Notes under the pieces: model-generated | Told to the model about the DNA's origin: nothing | Database searches by the model: none | The model's input: only the letters and a program-made list of their open reading frames with translations | In this document: piece by piece, positions 1 through 8,915 of the stretch | How positions within the stretch are numbered: position 1 is the stretch's first letter | Layout: the number at the start of each line of letters is the position of its first letter | Position numbers and translations under genes: made by a program | Source of the DNA: DTU089 sp002440045 | Lineage (GTDB): Bacteria; Bacillota; Clostridia; Oscillospirales; Acutalibacteraceae | Assembly: GCA_937885695.1 (NCBI GenBank) | Contig: CALABP010000087.1 | Location: 1 to 64,000 of the forward strand | Direction of reading: 5' to 3' | DNA length: 64,000 bases

Positions 1-74
1 TGGAGCGGGTGATGGGAATCGAACCCACACGACCAGCTTGGAAGGCTGGGATTCTGCCATTGAACTACACCCGC
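1..74 (-). tRNA. tRNA-Gly (anticodon TCC)
   Basis: Read on the minus strand this folds as a full cloverleaf with a 7-bp acceptor stem (GCGGGTG), a D-arm, a 5-bp anticodon stem CCAGC/GCTGG around the loop CTTCCAA (anticodon TCC), and a T-loop with GGTTCGATTCC. The 3' CCA is encoded, at positions 3-1. It decodes GGA/GGG glycine codons. The gene ends at the window edge, so its neighbour on that side is not visible. Confidence 0.97.
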
Positions 75-245
75 GTGTCACAACAACGGATATTCTATCA
101 CAAGCACCCCGCTATGTCAAGATTTTTTTAAGCCAAACTTGCAAATTTAAGCAAATTCTGCCTTTTTCCCTAAAAACGCCTTTAGATAGGCGCTCTTCCC
201 CAATGCAAAGAATATATAAAGCTTTTTTTGATTGAAAACTTTTTT

Positions 246-284
246 AATCGGCACAAAAAGGCGCTTTGCCCTTTTGCGCCGATT
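246..284. terminator. Hairpin between hypothetical gene and tRNA-Gly
   Basis: The arms at 246-261 and 269-284 form a 16-bp stem with two mismatches around a 7-nt loop. It lies about 20 nt downstream of the stop of the minus-strand gene at 303-659. The plus-strand side is followed by a T-rich tract, the minus-strand side only by a short TT. It is probably a (bidirectional) terminator that separates the tRNA from the gene upstream. Confidence 0.5.
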
Positions 285-302
285 ATTTTTGTTTTTGCTA
301 TT

Positions 303-659
303 TTATGCCTCTTCCCCGTTTTCTAAAGAAAAGACCTCGGGGTGCTGCGGCATAAGCACCTTTTTAACAAGGTTAAAAACCATTACACCCTCGGGAGCCG
401 AGCATTTTTCGTTGCCGATTCCGCTCATTCTGCCGCAGGTTTTTGATATTTTACCGTTTAAATCCACCCTATAAACGCACGAGAGCATTTTTGGGGTTCT
501 TTTAACTTCGCCGTCGGTCTTTTTAAACTGAAGGACAAAGTTTGTTCCCTTATTCGGGACTGTATATACGGCGGCAAGAGTAGCTTCATCAAGCTTATAT
601 TTTTTTGAAACAAGGCTTATATACTCGTTGTCGCGCTCTGTGGATACTGCGTTTTCCAT
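303..659 (-). CDS. Conserved-looking hypothetical protein, 118 aa
   Basis: I do not recognise this protein. It is soluble, of mixed charge, with no signal peptide or membrane segment. It has a predicted strand-rich middle (roughly residues 25-75) and three Cys residues (61, 75 and 86) without a clear metal motif. The start has a GGAG four bases before TAATTTATG. It begins 3 nt after the stop of the M18 aminopeptidase gene, so the two are almost certainly cotranscribed. A role cannot be inferred beyond that linkage. Confidence 0.7.
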   Translation of the reverse strand: MENAVSTERDNEYISLVSKKYKLDEATLAAVYTVPNKGTNFVLQFKKTDGEVKRTPKMLSCVYRVDLNGKISKTCGRMSGIGNEKCSAPEGVMVFNLVKKVLMPQHPEVFSLENGEEA

Positions 660-662
660 AAA

Positions 663-2117
663 TTACTCCGCCGCAAAGAACTCAAAGAACGCGCGGTATG
701 CCATATAAAGGTCAAGCTTTGAAATAACTTCATAGGGCGCGTGCATCGAAAGAACGGGAACGCCGATATCAACAACGTCAACGTCAAGCTGAGAAATATA
801 TTTCGCAACCGTTCCGCCGCCGCCCGCATCGACCTTGCCGAGCTCGCCTATTTGCCAAACTATGCCCTTGTCGTCAAGGATTCGTCTCATTTTGCCCATA
901 AACTCTGCCGAAGCGTCGTTTGTGCCGCTTTTGCCTCTTGCGCCCGTATATTTTGTTACGACAACGCCGCGGTTTATAAACGAAGCGTTTTTAGCCTCGA
1001 AAACATCCGAGAAGGTCGGGTCATAAGCCGCATTAACGTCCGCCGAAACGCACTCGCTCTTTGAAAGCACGTCGTAGCCCTCAAGGTCCACAGATGCCGC
1101 TATTCTGTAAATAAAGTTTTTCATAAAGGCCGAAACAAGCCCCGTGTTGCCCTCGGAGCCAATCTCTTCTTTATCGGCAAGCACTGTAAGCACGGTGTGA
1201 ACGGGGTCTTTTATGTTAATTGCCGCCATTACCGCAGGATAAGCGCAAACCTTATCGTCGTGGCCGTAGCCGCCAACCATACTTCTGTCAAAGCCGATGT
1301 CGTCAGCCTTAAAAGCCGGCACAACCTCAAGCTCCGCGCTTAAAAAGTCGCGCTCTGTGATGCCGTATTTGTCGTTAAGAATTTTGAGTACGTTAAGCTT
1401 TACAAGGCTGCTTTCGCCGAGGCCGAACGTTGTGCCCGCAAGCTTTATAACACTGCGGCTGTCGCTGTCAAGGTCTTTCCCCTTGTAATGTCTGCTGCCG
1501 ACAAGAACGTTAAGCTCTTCGCCCTTTATGCCCTCGTTAAGGCTTCTTTTTGCCTGCTCTGCACCGAGGTGCGGAAGAATGTCGGAAATAACAAACTTAG
1601 GCTCACCCTCTTTTTCGCCGATTGTGATGTTAACGGTTGTGCCGTCTTTTTTGGCAACAACGCCGTGAAGAGCAAGCGGTATTGCAACCCACTGATATTT
1701 TTTAATTCCGCCGTAATAATGCGTTTTAAAAAGCGCAAGGTCGTTTGATTCGTAAAGCGGCGAGGGTTTAAGGTCAAGCCTTGGGGAATCTATATGAGCG
1801 GCGGCGATTTTAACGCCGTTTTCAAGGCTTTCGCTGCCGAAAACAGCAAGTATAAGCGCCTTTGAACGGTTATTGTAATAAACCTTGTCGCCCGCCGCGT
1901 ATTTAACGGTGGGGTCATACTCCGAAAAGCCGTTCTTTTTGCAAAGCTCGATTGTGGTTAAAACAGCCTCGCGCTCGGTCTTTGCATTGTCAAGAAACGC
2001 CTTGTAGCCCTCGCAAAAAGTGTCGGCAGTTGCTATTTCTTCGTCACTGCACGAAAGTGCCGCGTTGTCGGGAATATAAAAAAGCTCCCTTTTTAATTCG
2101 TTTGAAGTCTTTTCCAT
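663..2117 (-). CDS. M18 family aminopeptidase
   Basis: Cytosolic zinc metallo-aminopeptidase of family M18 (aspartyl/lysyl aminopeptidase type), which removes N-terminal residues from peptides. The metal-binding motif AAHIDSPRLDLKP lies near residue 110, the acidic DKEEIGSEGNTG motif in the middle, and a conserved SMHAPYEV block near the C-terminus supplies the last ligand. About 484 aa matches the family. I place the start at 2117 (MEKTSN) rather than the in-frame ATG six codons upstream, because AAAGGA sits nine bases before it and the lytic transglycosylase reading frame ends at 2122, five bases upstream. Confidence 0.95.
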   Translation of the reverse strand: MEKTSNELKRELFYIPDNAALSCSDEEIATADTFCEGYKAFLDNAKTEREAVLTTIELCKKNGFSEYDPTVKYAAGDKVYYNNRSKALILAVFGSESLENGVKIAAAHIDSPRLDLKPSPLYESNDLALFKTHYYGGIKKYQWVAIPLALHGVVAKKDGTTVNITIGEKEGEPKFVISDILPHLGAEQAKRSLNEGIKGEELNVLVGSRHYKGKDLDSDSRSVIKLAGTTFGLGESSLVKLNVLKILNDKYGITERDFLSAELEVVPAFKADDIGFDRSMVGGYGHDDKVCAYPAVMAAINIKDPVHTVLTVLADKEEIGSEGNTGLVSAFMKNFIYRIAASVDLEGYDVLSKSECVSADVNAAYDPTFSDVFEAKNASFINRGVVVTKYTGARGKSGTNDASAEFMGKMRRILDDKGIVWQIGELGKVDAGGGGTVAKYISQLDVDVVDIGVPVLSMHAPYEVISKLDLYMAYRAFFEFFAAE

Positions 2118-2121
2118 CTTT

Positions 2122-2692
2122 TCATTTCCTTTCATATAAATTAATATAAATATTTTTAATTTTCAAAACGCGCTCTACATAGCTTTTTGTATCGACATAG
2201 GGTATTTCAAAAAGCGTTTTCCCGTCTTTTGAAAGCTCGCTGTCTAATAGCCATTTATTGACAATGCCCCGCGTGATAAGCGGCAAGAGCTGTTTTTTCG
2301 TCGCCGAACTCGTCTAAAAGGTAGTTTAAAAGCCACGCGCCGTAATAAACGGATATTTCGGGATTGTAAAGCGCGTCGGTTTCATAGCTTTCGCCGGTTT
2401 TTGTAAGAAGCCACGAAAAGGTTTCGGGCATTATCCGGGTAAGCCCAATAGCTCCAACGGGCGACAACGCGTCAGGGTCAAAGTCGCTTTCGGTTTTTAT
2501 GAGCGCATATAAAAGCGACGGTTCTATTGAAAAGCGCTTTGCATTTTGCTCTATTAAATCGGAATACCTTTTCGGATATGTGATTTTATAAAAGCTTATT
2601 GCGGCGTTATATGTTATCACGCCGGCAAGAAGAAGCGAAAAGAGCGTAACAAAAGCCTTTTTAAGCGCTTTCTTTTTTCTTTTTCTCTTCAA
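2122..2692 (-). pseudogene. Lytic transglycosylase (Slt-like), frameshifted near 2267-2270
   Basis: Membrane-anchored murein lytic transglycosylase. The first frame (2692 to 2255, 145 aa) has a basic N-terminus, one membrane segment (about residues 12-32) and the SLT core: the catalytic Glu in LIKTESDFDP, GAIGLTRIMPET, and the AAYHAG motif. It then runs into a stop. Shifting by one base at the run of four G (minus strand) at 2270-2267 resumes the expected C-terminus (IVNKWLLD...YVERVLK), which ends with TGA at 2124-2122, just before the aminopeptidase start. The start is TTG at 2692, overlapping the coaE TGA. It is either a real frameshift mutation or a sequencing error in the G run. Confidence 0.85.
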
Positions 2693-3276
2693 TCAAAAAT
2701 CACCTTTTTCACGTTTTCAAGCTGTGAAGAGAGGTCGTGCGGCGGGAAGTTATTTATTACTATATCTGACTTTGAAAAATAAAATTCATCATCTTTTTGC
2801 GCGTTTATGCGCCGCATAGCTTCTTCTTTTGTAAGAGAGTCGCGCCGCATTATTCTTTCAAGGCGAATGCTTTCGGGCGCAAAGACGGTGATTAAACAGT
2901 CACAGCTTTTATAAAAGCCCGATTCTATTATAGCCGCCGCGTCAACCACCGCAACGCTGTGGGTTTTAAACGCTTCGTTTGAAAGTTCAAACAGTCTTTT
3001 ATTTATTACGGGGTGAAAAATCGAATTTAAAAGCTCCGTATTTTCATGCGAAGAAAACGCCCTTTTTGCAAGCTCTTTTCTTAAAAGCACGCCGTTTTCG
3101 TATATATCGCTTCCGAAAGCGGCTTTAAGCTTTAATTCTAAATCGGGCGAAAGGTTCAGCACCTCTCTTGCAACCTTGTCGCCGTCGATTATAAACGCGC
3201 CGAAGCCTTCAAGCATTTTTGAGACGGTCGACTTGCCCGCACCCGTTTTACCCGTTAAGCCTATCAGCTTTTTCAT
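2689..3276 (-). CDS. coaE: Dephospho-CoA kinase
   Basis: Phosphorylates the 3'-OH of dephospho-CoA with ATP, the last step of coenzyme A synthesis, in the cytoplasm. The P-loop GLTGKTGAGKST starts at residue 6, and FIIDGDKVAREVL follows with the substrate-binding Asp. The length of about 195 aa is normal. The ATG at 3276 is preferred: GAGGTG lies five bases before it, whereas the in-frame TTG at 3288 lies upstream of that site. The sua5 stop codon sits two bases upstream, so the genes are translationally coupled. The 3' end overlaps the lytic transglycosylase start as TTGA. Confidence 0.97.
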   Translation of the reverse strand: MKKLIGLTGKTGAGKSTVSKMLEGFGAFIIDGDKVAREVLNLSPDLELKLKAAFGSDIYENGVLLRKELAKRAFSSHENTELLNSIFHPVINKRLFELSNEAFKTHSVAVVDAAAIIESGFYKSCDCLITVFAPESIRLERIMRRDSLTKEEAMRRINAQKDDEFYFSKSDIVINNFPPHDLSSQLENVKKVIFD

Positions 3277-3277
3277 T

Positions 3278-4306
3278 TTACACCTCAACGACCTTAAAGG
3301 CGGCGGCTCTTAAAAGCCTGTTCATAACGGCAAGGTCGTCGTCGGTTTCATCGGGACAGCGCACAAAGCATTTTTTAAATCCTCTGTCGTCAAGCTCGCG
3401 AAGAACGTCGAAAAGTCTGTTGCTCAAAGAGCGGTAGTTCTGCCTTTCGCCGTATTCTATAAAATCGCACTTCAAGCCGTCGCCCTCGCCGTTAAAGACC
3501 ATGGCGCACACCTTTTCGCCGGCATTCTCATTTACAAAATTTAAAAACGCCGAATAACTGCCCTTTATCAAAGTAACCTCGGCGTCGGGCGAATAGTGTT
3601 TATACTTCATTCCCGGGGAAGATACCTTTTCGCCGCTTTTTAAAGGATTTAAAACCGCGTCGTCAACAAGCACCTCGCCGAGCACGCTTTTAAGCTCGCC
3701 CAAAGTGACGTTGCCGGGTCTTAAAAGGCGCGGCGTTTTTGAAGCGAGAAGCAAAACCGTTGATTCAACGCCCTCGCGCGACTCGCCGCCGTCAATAATA
3801 AGCGGAATGCGCCCGTTCAAATCGGCAAAAACATGAGCCGCCGTTGTCGGGCTGGGCTTTCCCGAAAGATTTGCCGACGGCGCCGCTATCGGCACGCCGC
3901 ACGCTTTTATGAAGTTTCTTGCGACGGGGTGCTCGGGGCATCTGACGGCAACGGTTTCAAGCCCTGCGGTGACGGTATATGGCACTTTTTCGGACTTTTC
4001 AAGTATTATTGTGAGCGGACCGGGCCAAAAACGCTCTGCAAGCCTTTTTGCGCTTTCGGGGACTTCCTTTACAAGGTCGTATATCTCGTGAAACTGCGAA
4101 ATATGGACTATCAGGGGGTTATCCTGCGGTCTGCCCTTGGCTTCAAATATTTTTTTGACAGCCGCCTCGTCATAGGCGTTGCCCGCAAGCCCATAGACGG
4201 TTTCTGTGGGCATACCGACAACCTCGCCTTTTAAAATGAGCCTTGCGGCGCTCTCATACGAAGAAAGCGGCGACTTCTCTGTTAATTTTATAATTTCGGT
4301 TTTCAA
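3278..4306 (-). CDS. sua5: L-threonylcarbamoyladenylate synthase (Sua5 type)
   Basis: Makes threonylcarbamoyl-AMP from threonine, bicarbonate and ATP for the t6A37 modification of ANN-decoding tRNAs. The N-terminal YrdC/TsaC domain shows MPTETVYGLAG and KGRPQDNPLIVHI, the KxR/SxN substrate site including APSANLSGKPSPT, and the PGMKYKHYSP linker that leads into the extra C-terminal Sua5 domain (about residues 235-342). At 342 aa it is therefore the long Sua5 form, not the short TsaC. The start is a TTG with AAGGA nine bases upstream; that site overlaps the prfA stop. Confidence 0.95.
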   Translation of the reverse strand: MKTEIIKLTEKSPLSSYESAARLILKGEVVGMPTETVYGLAGNAYDEAAVKKIFEAKGRPQDNPLIVHISQFHEIYDLVKEVPESAKRLAERFWPGPLTIILEKSEKVPYTVTAGLETVAVRCPEHPVARNFIKACGVPIAAPSANLSGKPSPTTAAHVFADLNGRIPLIIDGGESREGVESTVLLLASKTPRLLRPGNVTLGELKSVLGEVLVDDAVLNPLKSGEKVSSPGMKYKHYSPDAEVTLIKGSYSAFLNFVNENAGEKVCAMVFNGEGDGLKCDFIEYGERQNYRSLSNRLFDVLRELDDRGFKKCFVRCPDETDDDLAVMNRLLRAAAFKVVEV

Positions 4307-4318
4307 TTTATTACGTCC

Positions 4319-5395
4319 TTAATCTTCGGGTTCTGTTGAATTGAGTTTGTTTGCAGTGTCGGCGGTGATAAGCGCGTCGATTATTTCGTCAAGGTCGCCG
4401 TTCATAATCGCGTCTATCTTATAAAGCGTAAGCCCTATTCTGTGGTCTGAAACGCGCCCTTGCGGAAAATTGTATGTTCTTATTCGTTCGCTTCGGTCGC
4501 CCGTGCCGACCTGGGAGCGGCGTTCGTCGGCAATTTCGGCAGACTGCTTTTCGCGCTCCGCTTCAAGAAGCCGTGAGCGCAATATTTTCATGGCGCGGTC
4601 TTTGTTTTTATACTGACTGCGCTCATCCTGACACTCTACCACGGTGCCTGTGGGGATATGCGTTATTCTTATTGCGGACTCCGTTTTGTTGACGTGCTGA
4701 CCGCCCGCTCCGCTTGAACGGAAGGTGTCTATCTGAAGCTCCGTCGGGTCGATTGCTATATCGACTTCTTCTGCCTCGGGCAAAACGGCGACCGTTACGG
4801 TTGACGTGTGAATGCGCCCGCCGCTTTCGGTTTCGGGAACGCGCTGAACGCGGTGAACGCCGCTTTCAAATTTAAAGCGCGAATAAGCACCCTCGCCCGA
4901 AACACTGAAGCTTATTTCTTTTATTCCGCCCAAGCCCGTTTCGTTAAGAGAAAGCACCTCGGACTTAAAGCCGCGGCTTTCTGCATACATAGTGTACATT
5001 CTGTAAAGAGAGCCTGCAAAAAGCGCCGCTTCTTCGCCGCCCGCGCCCGCGCGGATTTCGACAATAACGTTTTTATCGTCGTTCGGGTCTTTCGGAAGAA
5101 GCAGTATTTTAAGCTCCTTTGAAAGTGCCTCGGCCTTTTCTTTGCAATCCTCTATTTCGTCAAGAAGAAGCGCTTTCATTTCGCCGTCGCTTTCGCTTTC
5201 AAGAAGCTTTTGCGCCGAAAGCTCGTCCGCCTTTGCTTTTTTATAGCTGCGAAACGTTTCGACAACGGGCGTCAGCTCTTTTAACTCGCGCATAAGCTTT
5301 TTATAGCCTTCGCGGTCGTTTAAAGTCTCGGGCAAATATAAAAGCCTGTTGATTTTGTCGTATTTTTCTTCAACCTGCAAAAGCTTTTCAAACAT
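4319..5395 (-). CDS. prfA: Peptide chain release factor 1
   Basis: Class I release factor that recognises UAA and UAG in the ribosomal A site. The stop-codon tripeptide appears as PET at residues 187-189 (RVPETESGGRIHTS), and the peptidyl-tRNA hydrolysis motif GGQ is at 231-233 (SSGAGGQHVNKTES). 358 aa is the standard RF1 length. AAGGAG lies eight bases before the ATG. The gene follows the DUF951 gene with an 8-nt overlap and is followed by sua5 after 12 nt. The usual partner prmC is not adjacent. Confidence 0.98.
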   Translation of the reverse strand: MFEKLLQVEEKYDKINRLLYLPETLNDREGYKKLMRELKELTPVVETFRSYKKAKADELSAQKLLESESDGEMKALLLDEIEDCKEKAEALSKELKILLLPKDPNDDKNVIVEIRAGAGGEEAALFAGSLYRMYTMYAESRGFKSEVLSLNETGLGGIKEISFSVSGEGAYSRFKFESGVHRVQRVPETESGGRIHTSTVTVAVLPEAEEVDIAIDPTELQIDTFRSSGAGGQHVNKTESAIRITHIPTGTVVECQDERSQYKNKDRAMKILRSRLLEAEREKQSAEIADERRSQVGTGDRSERIRTYNFPQGRVSDHRIGLTLYKIDAIMNGDLDEIIDALITADTANKLNSTEPED

Positions 5396-5579
5396 CGGCG
5401 TTCTCCTTAATAATATTTTTAATATTCTTTTCGGCTTTTGTGCGCGGAATCATAAATTCGCGCCCGCACTTTAAGCAGCGCAGCCGAAAGTCCATTCCGG
5501 AGCGCAAAACAAGAAAGCGTTTTTCGCCGCACGGATGCTGTTTTTTCATTTCGAGCACGTCGCCCACGGATATTTGCAT
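5388..5579 (-). CDS. DUF951 family protein (YyzM-like)
   Basis: A 63-aa protein matching DUF951: MQISVGDVLEMKKQHPCG at the N-terminus, then LKCGREFMIPR with a conserved Cys pair (C17 and C36/C39 region) that suggests a small metal-binding or beta-barrel fold. In Firmicutes it is commonly found next to translation genes, as here directly upstream of prfA. Its biochemical role is not established. It is the first gene of the minus-strand unit, with a promoter just upstream and a GGGGGAG ribosome binding site. Confidence 0.85.
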   Translation of the reverse strand: MQISVGDVLEMKKQHPCGEKRFLVLRSGMDFRLRCLKCGREFMIPRTKAEKNIKNIIKENADV

Positions 5580-5613
5580 TTAACTCCCCCGAAAAATAAT
5601 TATTAACTGAAAT

Positions 5614-5642
5614 ATTGTAGCACACTTCAACATAAAATTAAA
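5614..5642 (-). promoter_or_regulatory. Promoter of the DUF951-prfA-sua5-coaE unit
   Basis: The -10 box TACAAT (minus strand, 5619-5614) is directly preceded by TGTGC, matching the Gram-positive TRTGn extension. The -35 region, 17 bp upstream (5642-5637), is weak (TTTAAT), as expected for an extended -10 promoter. It lies about 35 nt upstream of the DUF951 start. Confidence 0.5.
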
Positions 5643-5713
5643 GAGCAGATATTAAAAAATAAATGAAAATGGGTGATTGACAAATGCTATCTTACCTCCC
5701 CGAAGGATTTTTA

Positions 5714-6610
5714 ATGAAAACACAGGAAAATATTGCCGCCCTAAAAAGCTTTGAGCAGTTCAAGGAGGCTTACATAAAAGGCAAACAGCTTGAAGCACGC
5801 GCCGCGCTGTGCGACAAAGACCACAATCTGCATATCGACTTAGGCTTTATTGAGGGTATTATTCCTCGGAGCGAATGCGCCGTAGGAATTGACGACGGCA
5901 CGACAAAGGATATTGCGATTATAGCAAGGGTAAACAAACCCGTGCGCTTTATTGTGACCGACCTTTTCAGCGCGGGCGGAAAGCAATATGCATATTTAAG
6001 CCGAAAAGCCGTTCAGGAGGAATTTTATAAAAACCGACTCCCCTTTTTAAAGCGCGGCGACGTAATAGACGCCACCGTTACTCATCTTGAAAGCTTTGGG
6101 GCATTTTGCGATATAGGCTGCGGAATAAACGCTCTTCTGCCGATTGACAACATCTCGGTTTCGCGCATACCGCACCCTGCGGTGCGCTTCGGCGTGGGCG
6201 ACGAAATAAAAGCCGTTGTAAAAGACTTTGACGCATTCGGCAGGGTTACACTTTCGCACAAAGAGCTTCTCGGGACGTGGGAAGAAAACGCAGAGCTTTT
6301 CTCGGTCGGCGAAACAGTAAGCGGCATTGTAAGAAGCGTTGAAAGCTACGGCGTTTTTATTGAGCTTACGCCTAACCTTGCGGGGCTTGCGGAATACTCT
6401 TCGGACGTGTTTGTGGGGCAATACACGGGCGTATATATTAAAAGCATTATTAAAGAAAAGATGAAATTCAAGCTTATAATAGTTGACGCTTTTGATGCGG
6501 ATTACCCCAGAAAAAAGCCCGTTTATTTCACGCAAAGCGACCATATAGACTATTTCAGATATTCCCCCGAAAACGCCGAGAAGCTTATAGAAACACGGTT
6601 TGAAGATTAA
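5714..6610 (+). CDS. S1 RNA-binding domain protein (ribosomal protein S1-like)
   Basis: About 298 aa built from S1/OB-fold repeats: a degenerate first one (roughly residues 15-95), a typical second (KRGDVIDATVTHLESFGAFCDIG) and a third (SVGETVSGIVRSVESYGVFIEL). It is probably an RNA-binding translation factor related to the short S1 proteins of Clostridia. The start is the ATG at 5714, with AAGGA six bases upstream, rather than the in-frame ATG at 5684, which has no ribosome binding site. It is transcribed divergently from the DUF951-prfA unit. Confidence 0.85.
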   Translation: MKTQENIAALKSFEQFKEAYIKGKQLEARAALCDKDHNLHIDLGFIEGIIPRSECAVGIDDGTTKDIAIIARVNKPVRFIVTDLFSAGGKQYAYLSRKAVQEEFYKNRLPFLKRGDVIDATVTHLESFGAFCDIGCGINALLPIDNISVSRIPHPAVRFGVGDEIKAVVKDFDAFGRVTLSHKELLGTWEENAELFSVGETVSGIVRSVESYGVFIELTPNLAGLAEYSSDVFVGQYTGVYIKSIIKEKMKFKLIIVDAFDADYPRKKPVYFTQSDHIDYFRYSPENAEKLIETRFED

Positions 6611-6641
6611 TTATTTTTAATATTATTATAACGGATTTTTC

Positions 6642-6670
6642 TTGTAATCGGCAATGCCGTATTGTATAAT
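6642..6670 (+). promoter_or_regulatory. Promoter of the alpha-galactosidase gene
   Basis: TTGTAA at 6642-6647 and a perfect TATAAT at 6665-6670 are separated by exactly 17 bp, about 87 nt before the galactosidase ATG. The spacer contains one arm of a 12-bp inverted repeat (see the repeat entry), which suggests an operator. Confidence 0.65.
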
Positions 6671-6730
6671 GAAATTGGTCGGAACCGCCGCTTTAAGGCA
6701 CTTTTGTTTCGGCTTTTGCAATACGGCATT
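6653..6730. repeat. 12-bp inverted repeat across the alpha-galactosidase promoter
   Basis: AATGCCGTATTG at 6653-6664 is repeated as the exact inverse CAATACGGCATT at 6719-6730, with 54 bp between the arms. The first arm fills the spacer between the -35 and -10 boxes. The second lies in the leader, about 26 nt before the ATG. Because the first arm is upstream of the expected transcript start, this cannot be an RNA hairpin of this message; it looks like two DNA operator sites. Confidence 0.7.
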
Positions 6731-6756
6731 TTCTGCCGAAAAACAGGAGAAAAAAT

Positions 6757-8915
6757 ATGTCAATAATCTATAGCAAAGAACACGGTATGTTCAAGCTTGA
6801 CACACCGTCGTCAACCTACATTTTCGGCGTGTTTGCCGGCAATTATCTCGTTCACTACTATTACGGCGCAAAAATCCCCGACACCGCCGTCGAAAGCCTT
6901 CGTTACCGCGCGTCGTTCGCGTCGTTTTGCCCCGAAAGCCCCACGGCTAAGGTCGATAATTTTTCACCCGACGTTACTCCGCTTGAATACTCGACTAACG
7001 GTACGGGCGATTTCAGAATTTCGGCTCTTACAATAAAAAGCCCCGCGGGCGACACATCAACTGACGTGCGCTATGTAAGCCACAAAATATATGAAGGTAA
7101 GCCTGCTCTTTCAGGACTTCCGTCGCTTTATTTAAACCGTGAAGACGAAGCGGACACGCTCGAAGTTCTTACAAAAGACAGCGTTACGGGAGCTGAAGTT
7201 ACGCTTTATTACACAGTATTCAGAGAAAGACCCGTAATAACAAGAAGCGTTCGCGTTAAAAATGCCTCGGACAAGGCGTTTGACATTGAAGCCGTTCATT
7301 CCTTCTGCCTTGATTTGCCCTCGTCCGATTACGATATGCTCGGGCTTTACGGCAGATGGGGCAAAGAGCGCACACTTGCAAGATACCCGCTTCACCACGG
7401 CATACAGTCAATAAAAAGCAAGCGCGGCTCGTCAAGCCACAACCACAACCCCTTTACGGCTCTTGTTGCCAAAAACGCCGATGAAAACCAAGGCGAATGC
7501 TATGGCTTTAACCTTGTTTACAGCAGCAACTTTTCAATAGACGCCGAGGTTGACGCGATAGAATTAACCCCGAAGGCTTTTGCTGGCACCTTGAAGCGGG
7601 CGAAGAGTTTTATGCGCCCGAGGCCGTTTCTGTTTATACAAAAGACGGCTTAGGCGAAATGAGCCGCATTTTCCACAGTCTTTATTCGGACAACCTTATT
7701 CGCGGCGAATGGAAATACAAAAAGCGCCCCCTTATTATAAACAACTGGGAAGGCACCGGAATGGACTTTGACCACGACAAGCTTGTTTCGTTTGCGCGCC
7801 ACGCCAAAAATATGGGCTTTGAAATGCTTGTTATGGACGACGGCTGGTTCGGTCACCGCGACGACGACAAAACCTCGCTCGGCGATTGGTACGTTGCCGA
7901 ATACAAGCTCAACAAAGGTCTTTCGGGCCTTATTAAAGAGGTTAAGGCTTTGGGGCTTAAATTCGGCATATGGTTTGAGCCTGAAATGATTTCGCCCGAC
8001 TCAGACCTTTACAGAGCGCACCCCGACTGGTGCCTGCACGTTGAAAACAGAGACAAGTCAATCGCAAGAACGCAGTATGTCATAGACTTTTCAAGAAAAG
8101 ACGTCCGCGACGCCGTTTATGATATGATGTATAAGATTTTGAGCGAAAACGACATCGACTATGTTAAATGGGACTTTAACCGCAATTTAACCGAGGTTGC
8201 CTGCGCAAAGCTCCCCAAAGAGCGTCAGGGTGAAGTTTTCCACCGCTTTGTTCTCGGCACATATGAAATAATGGACAGGCTCACAAAGGACTTTCCGCAC
8301 CTGCTTCTTGAAAACTGCTCGGGCGGCGGCGGCCGCTTTGACCCCGGCATGCTTTATTATTCGCCGCAAATTTGGTGCAGTGACAACACCGACCCCATAG
8401 AGCGCCTTTCGATTCAGTTCGGCACATCGCTTTGCTATCCAGCTTCTACCATGGGCGCGCACGTTTCGGCAAACAGGCGCACAAACTACAACACCAAAAA
8501 GAATGTTGCGCTTTGGGGCACGTTCGGCTATGAGCTTGACCCTGACAAGCTTTCGGAGGAAGAAATAGCCGAAATCAAAGAGCAGGTAAAAGAGTATCAC
8601 AAATACTACGACGTTATTCACTACGGCGAGCTTTACAGGCTTATTACTCCGTTTGAAAATGAATATCGCGCCGCGTGGGAGTTTGTTTCAAAAGACAAAT
8701 CCGAAGCGCTTGTTACCGTTGTTGAAATCAAACGCTCTTTTGACAATTTCTTCATATTGAAGCTCAGCGGTCTTTGCCCCGAAAAGACATATGTTATTGA
8801 AGAAACGGGCGAAGAATTCAGCGGCGCTTTCCTTATGAACGCGGGCGTTAACCTCACAAGAAAGCCCCACAACGACCATGATTCTTATCTTGTTTATTTA
8901 ACGGAGAAAAAATAA
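6757..8915 (+). pseudogene. GH36 alpha-galactosidase, broken by a frameshift/deletion near 7550-7565
   Basis: A retaining alpha-galactosidase of family GH36 that releases terminal alpha-galactose from raffinose-type sugars; no signal peptide, so cytoplasmic. The N-terminal beta-sandwich is read in one frame (6757 to about 7560). The rest (INPEGFCWHLEAGEEF onward, from 7563) is in another. The junction also lacks about seven residues that family members carry between EVD and the GINP motif, so a deletion of 3n+1 bases (about 22-25) is likely. The catalytic domain is otherwise intact: nucleophile Asp in VKWDFNRN (codon 8171), acid/base Asp in WCSDNTDP (codon 8382). AGGAG precedes the ATG. Confidence 0.9.
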
